NCBI GenBank assembly: GCA_031292675.1
Contig: JARLGQ010000111.1
Span: forward strand, 1 to 41,304
DNA from: Acidimicrobiales bacterium
Lineage (GTDB): Bacteria; Actinomycetota; Acidimicrobiia; Acidimicrobiales; UBA8190
DNA: 41,304 nucleotides
Direction of reading: 5' to 3'
In this document: positions 41,199 to 41,304 of the stretch, piece after piece
How the letters are laid out: the number at the start of each line of letters is the position of its first letter
Numbering within the stretch: the stretch's first letter is position 1
Notes under the pieces: generated by a model
Database searches by the model: none
What the model was told of the DNA's origin: nothing
What the model saw: only the letters and a program-made list of their open reading frames with translations
Made by a program: the position numbers and the translations under genes

Positions 41199-41304
41199 GC
41201 GTCCAGTAGGTCGGACGCCATGAACGCAAAGGAGCGATCATGACGTAACCGAGCGACAAGCTTGCGACAGCCAACCGGTGCAAGTCCGGCCCGGGGAGAC
41301 GCCA
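41199..41304 (+). ncRNA. Possible structured RNA, cut by the window edge
   Basis: A 6-bp hairpin GCGTCC-N8-GGACGC (41199-41218) is followed by a stretch with a second hairpin CCGG-TGCAAGT-CCGG and the run AACCGGTGCAAGTCCGG. The latter resembles the core of cobalamin riboswitches (AA, GGTG-AA-TCC-G pattern) and also the 5' domain of group II introns. The sequence ends before the diagnostic parts, so the family cannot be decided. Confidence 0.3.

Noticed and set aside
41250-41304. tRNA 3' half (T-arm-like CCGG-TGCAAGT-CCGG and final CCA)
   Set aside because: The loop lacks TTC, there is no matching 5' acceptor strand or D-arm upstream, and the stem is only four pairs.

Overview
This is a gene-dense, high-GC stretch (strong G/C preference at third codon positions, many GTG and some TTG starts, frequent ATGA/GTGA overlaps, LAxTG-type sorting signal). 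It fits a chromosomal region of an Actinomycetota bacterium; the mix of families (SnoaL/NTF2-like proteins, limonene-epoxide-hydrolase-like protein, haloalkane dehalogenase, arylsulfatase, several class III aminotransferases) suggests an environmental lineage such as Acidimicrobiia, but that placement is inference. I see no rRNA or tRNA gene, transposase, phage gene or CRISPR array.

Layout. 1-3338: the end of kdpA, then kdpB and kdpC (high-affinity K+ pump), with an OB-fold gene overlapping kdpC; no kdpD/kdpE follows. 3712-5862 (minus): DinB-like protein, YdeI/DUF1905 protein and an M50 site-2 protease with CBS domains. 5997-8095 (plus): NUDIX hydrolase, CdsZ-like zinc-ribbon coiled-coil protein and histidine phosphatase. 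8114-12839: a catabolic-looking block with a sulfatase, a TetR regulator overlapping a haloalkane dehalogenase gene, a divergent quinone oxidoreductase and an NTF2-like protein. 12954-21512: an amine/amino-acid catabolic block with three class III aminotransferases (the last GabT-like), an Lrp/AsnC regulator, an FAD-dependent amine oxidase, an APC permease and a universal stress protein. 21610-24058 (minus): an overlapping operon SDR - divergent QueA-like protein - SufR-like Fe-S regulator, preceded by an AT-rich palindrome.

24374-28870: DMT transporter, WYL regulator, epoxide-hydrolase-like protein, GH26-like lipoprotein, GNAT acetyltransferase and a DksA/TraR-like zinc finger. 28987-41184: a cell-envelope-flavoured block with an Rpf/transglycosylase-like secreted protein, a cupin, unknown proteins, a PIG-V-like membrane glycosyltransferase, a Tat-exported phospholipase-C-type phosphoesterase, NTF2 and SRPBCC proteins, a sortase-anchored SGNH hydrolase with a Thr-rich stalk, a small protein behind a LexA-like box, a zinc-ribbon/DinB/uncharacterised-domain fusion, a beta-rich unknown protein and a small pilin-like membrane protein. 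A possible structured RNA is cut by the right edge.

Signals that stand out are: the operon of SDR, a QueA homologue that has lost the usual QueA motifs, and a SufR-like regulator with three of four cluster cysteines; a LexA-type box on a TTGCGG-N17-TATGTT promoter for a leaderless 60-residue protein; a TetR promoter carrying its own palindrome; a perfect 5 x 8 bp tandem repeat where the -35 element of a gene should be; and a 3 x 15 bp direct repeat between the Lrp regulator and the amine oxidase. Several genes show a TAnnnT hexamer 6-9 nt before the start codon, the pattern of leaderless transcription common in this phylum.
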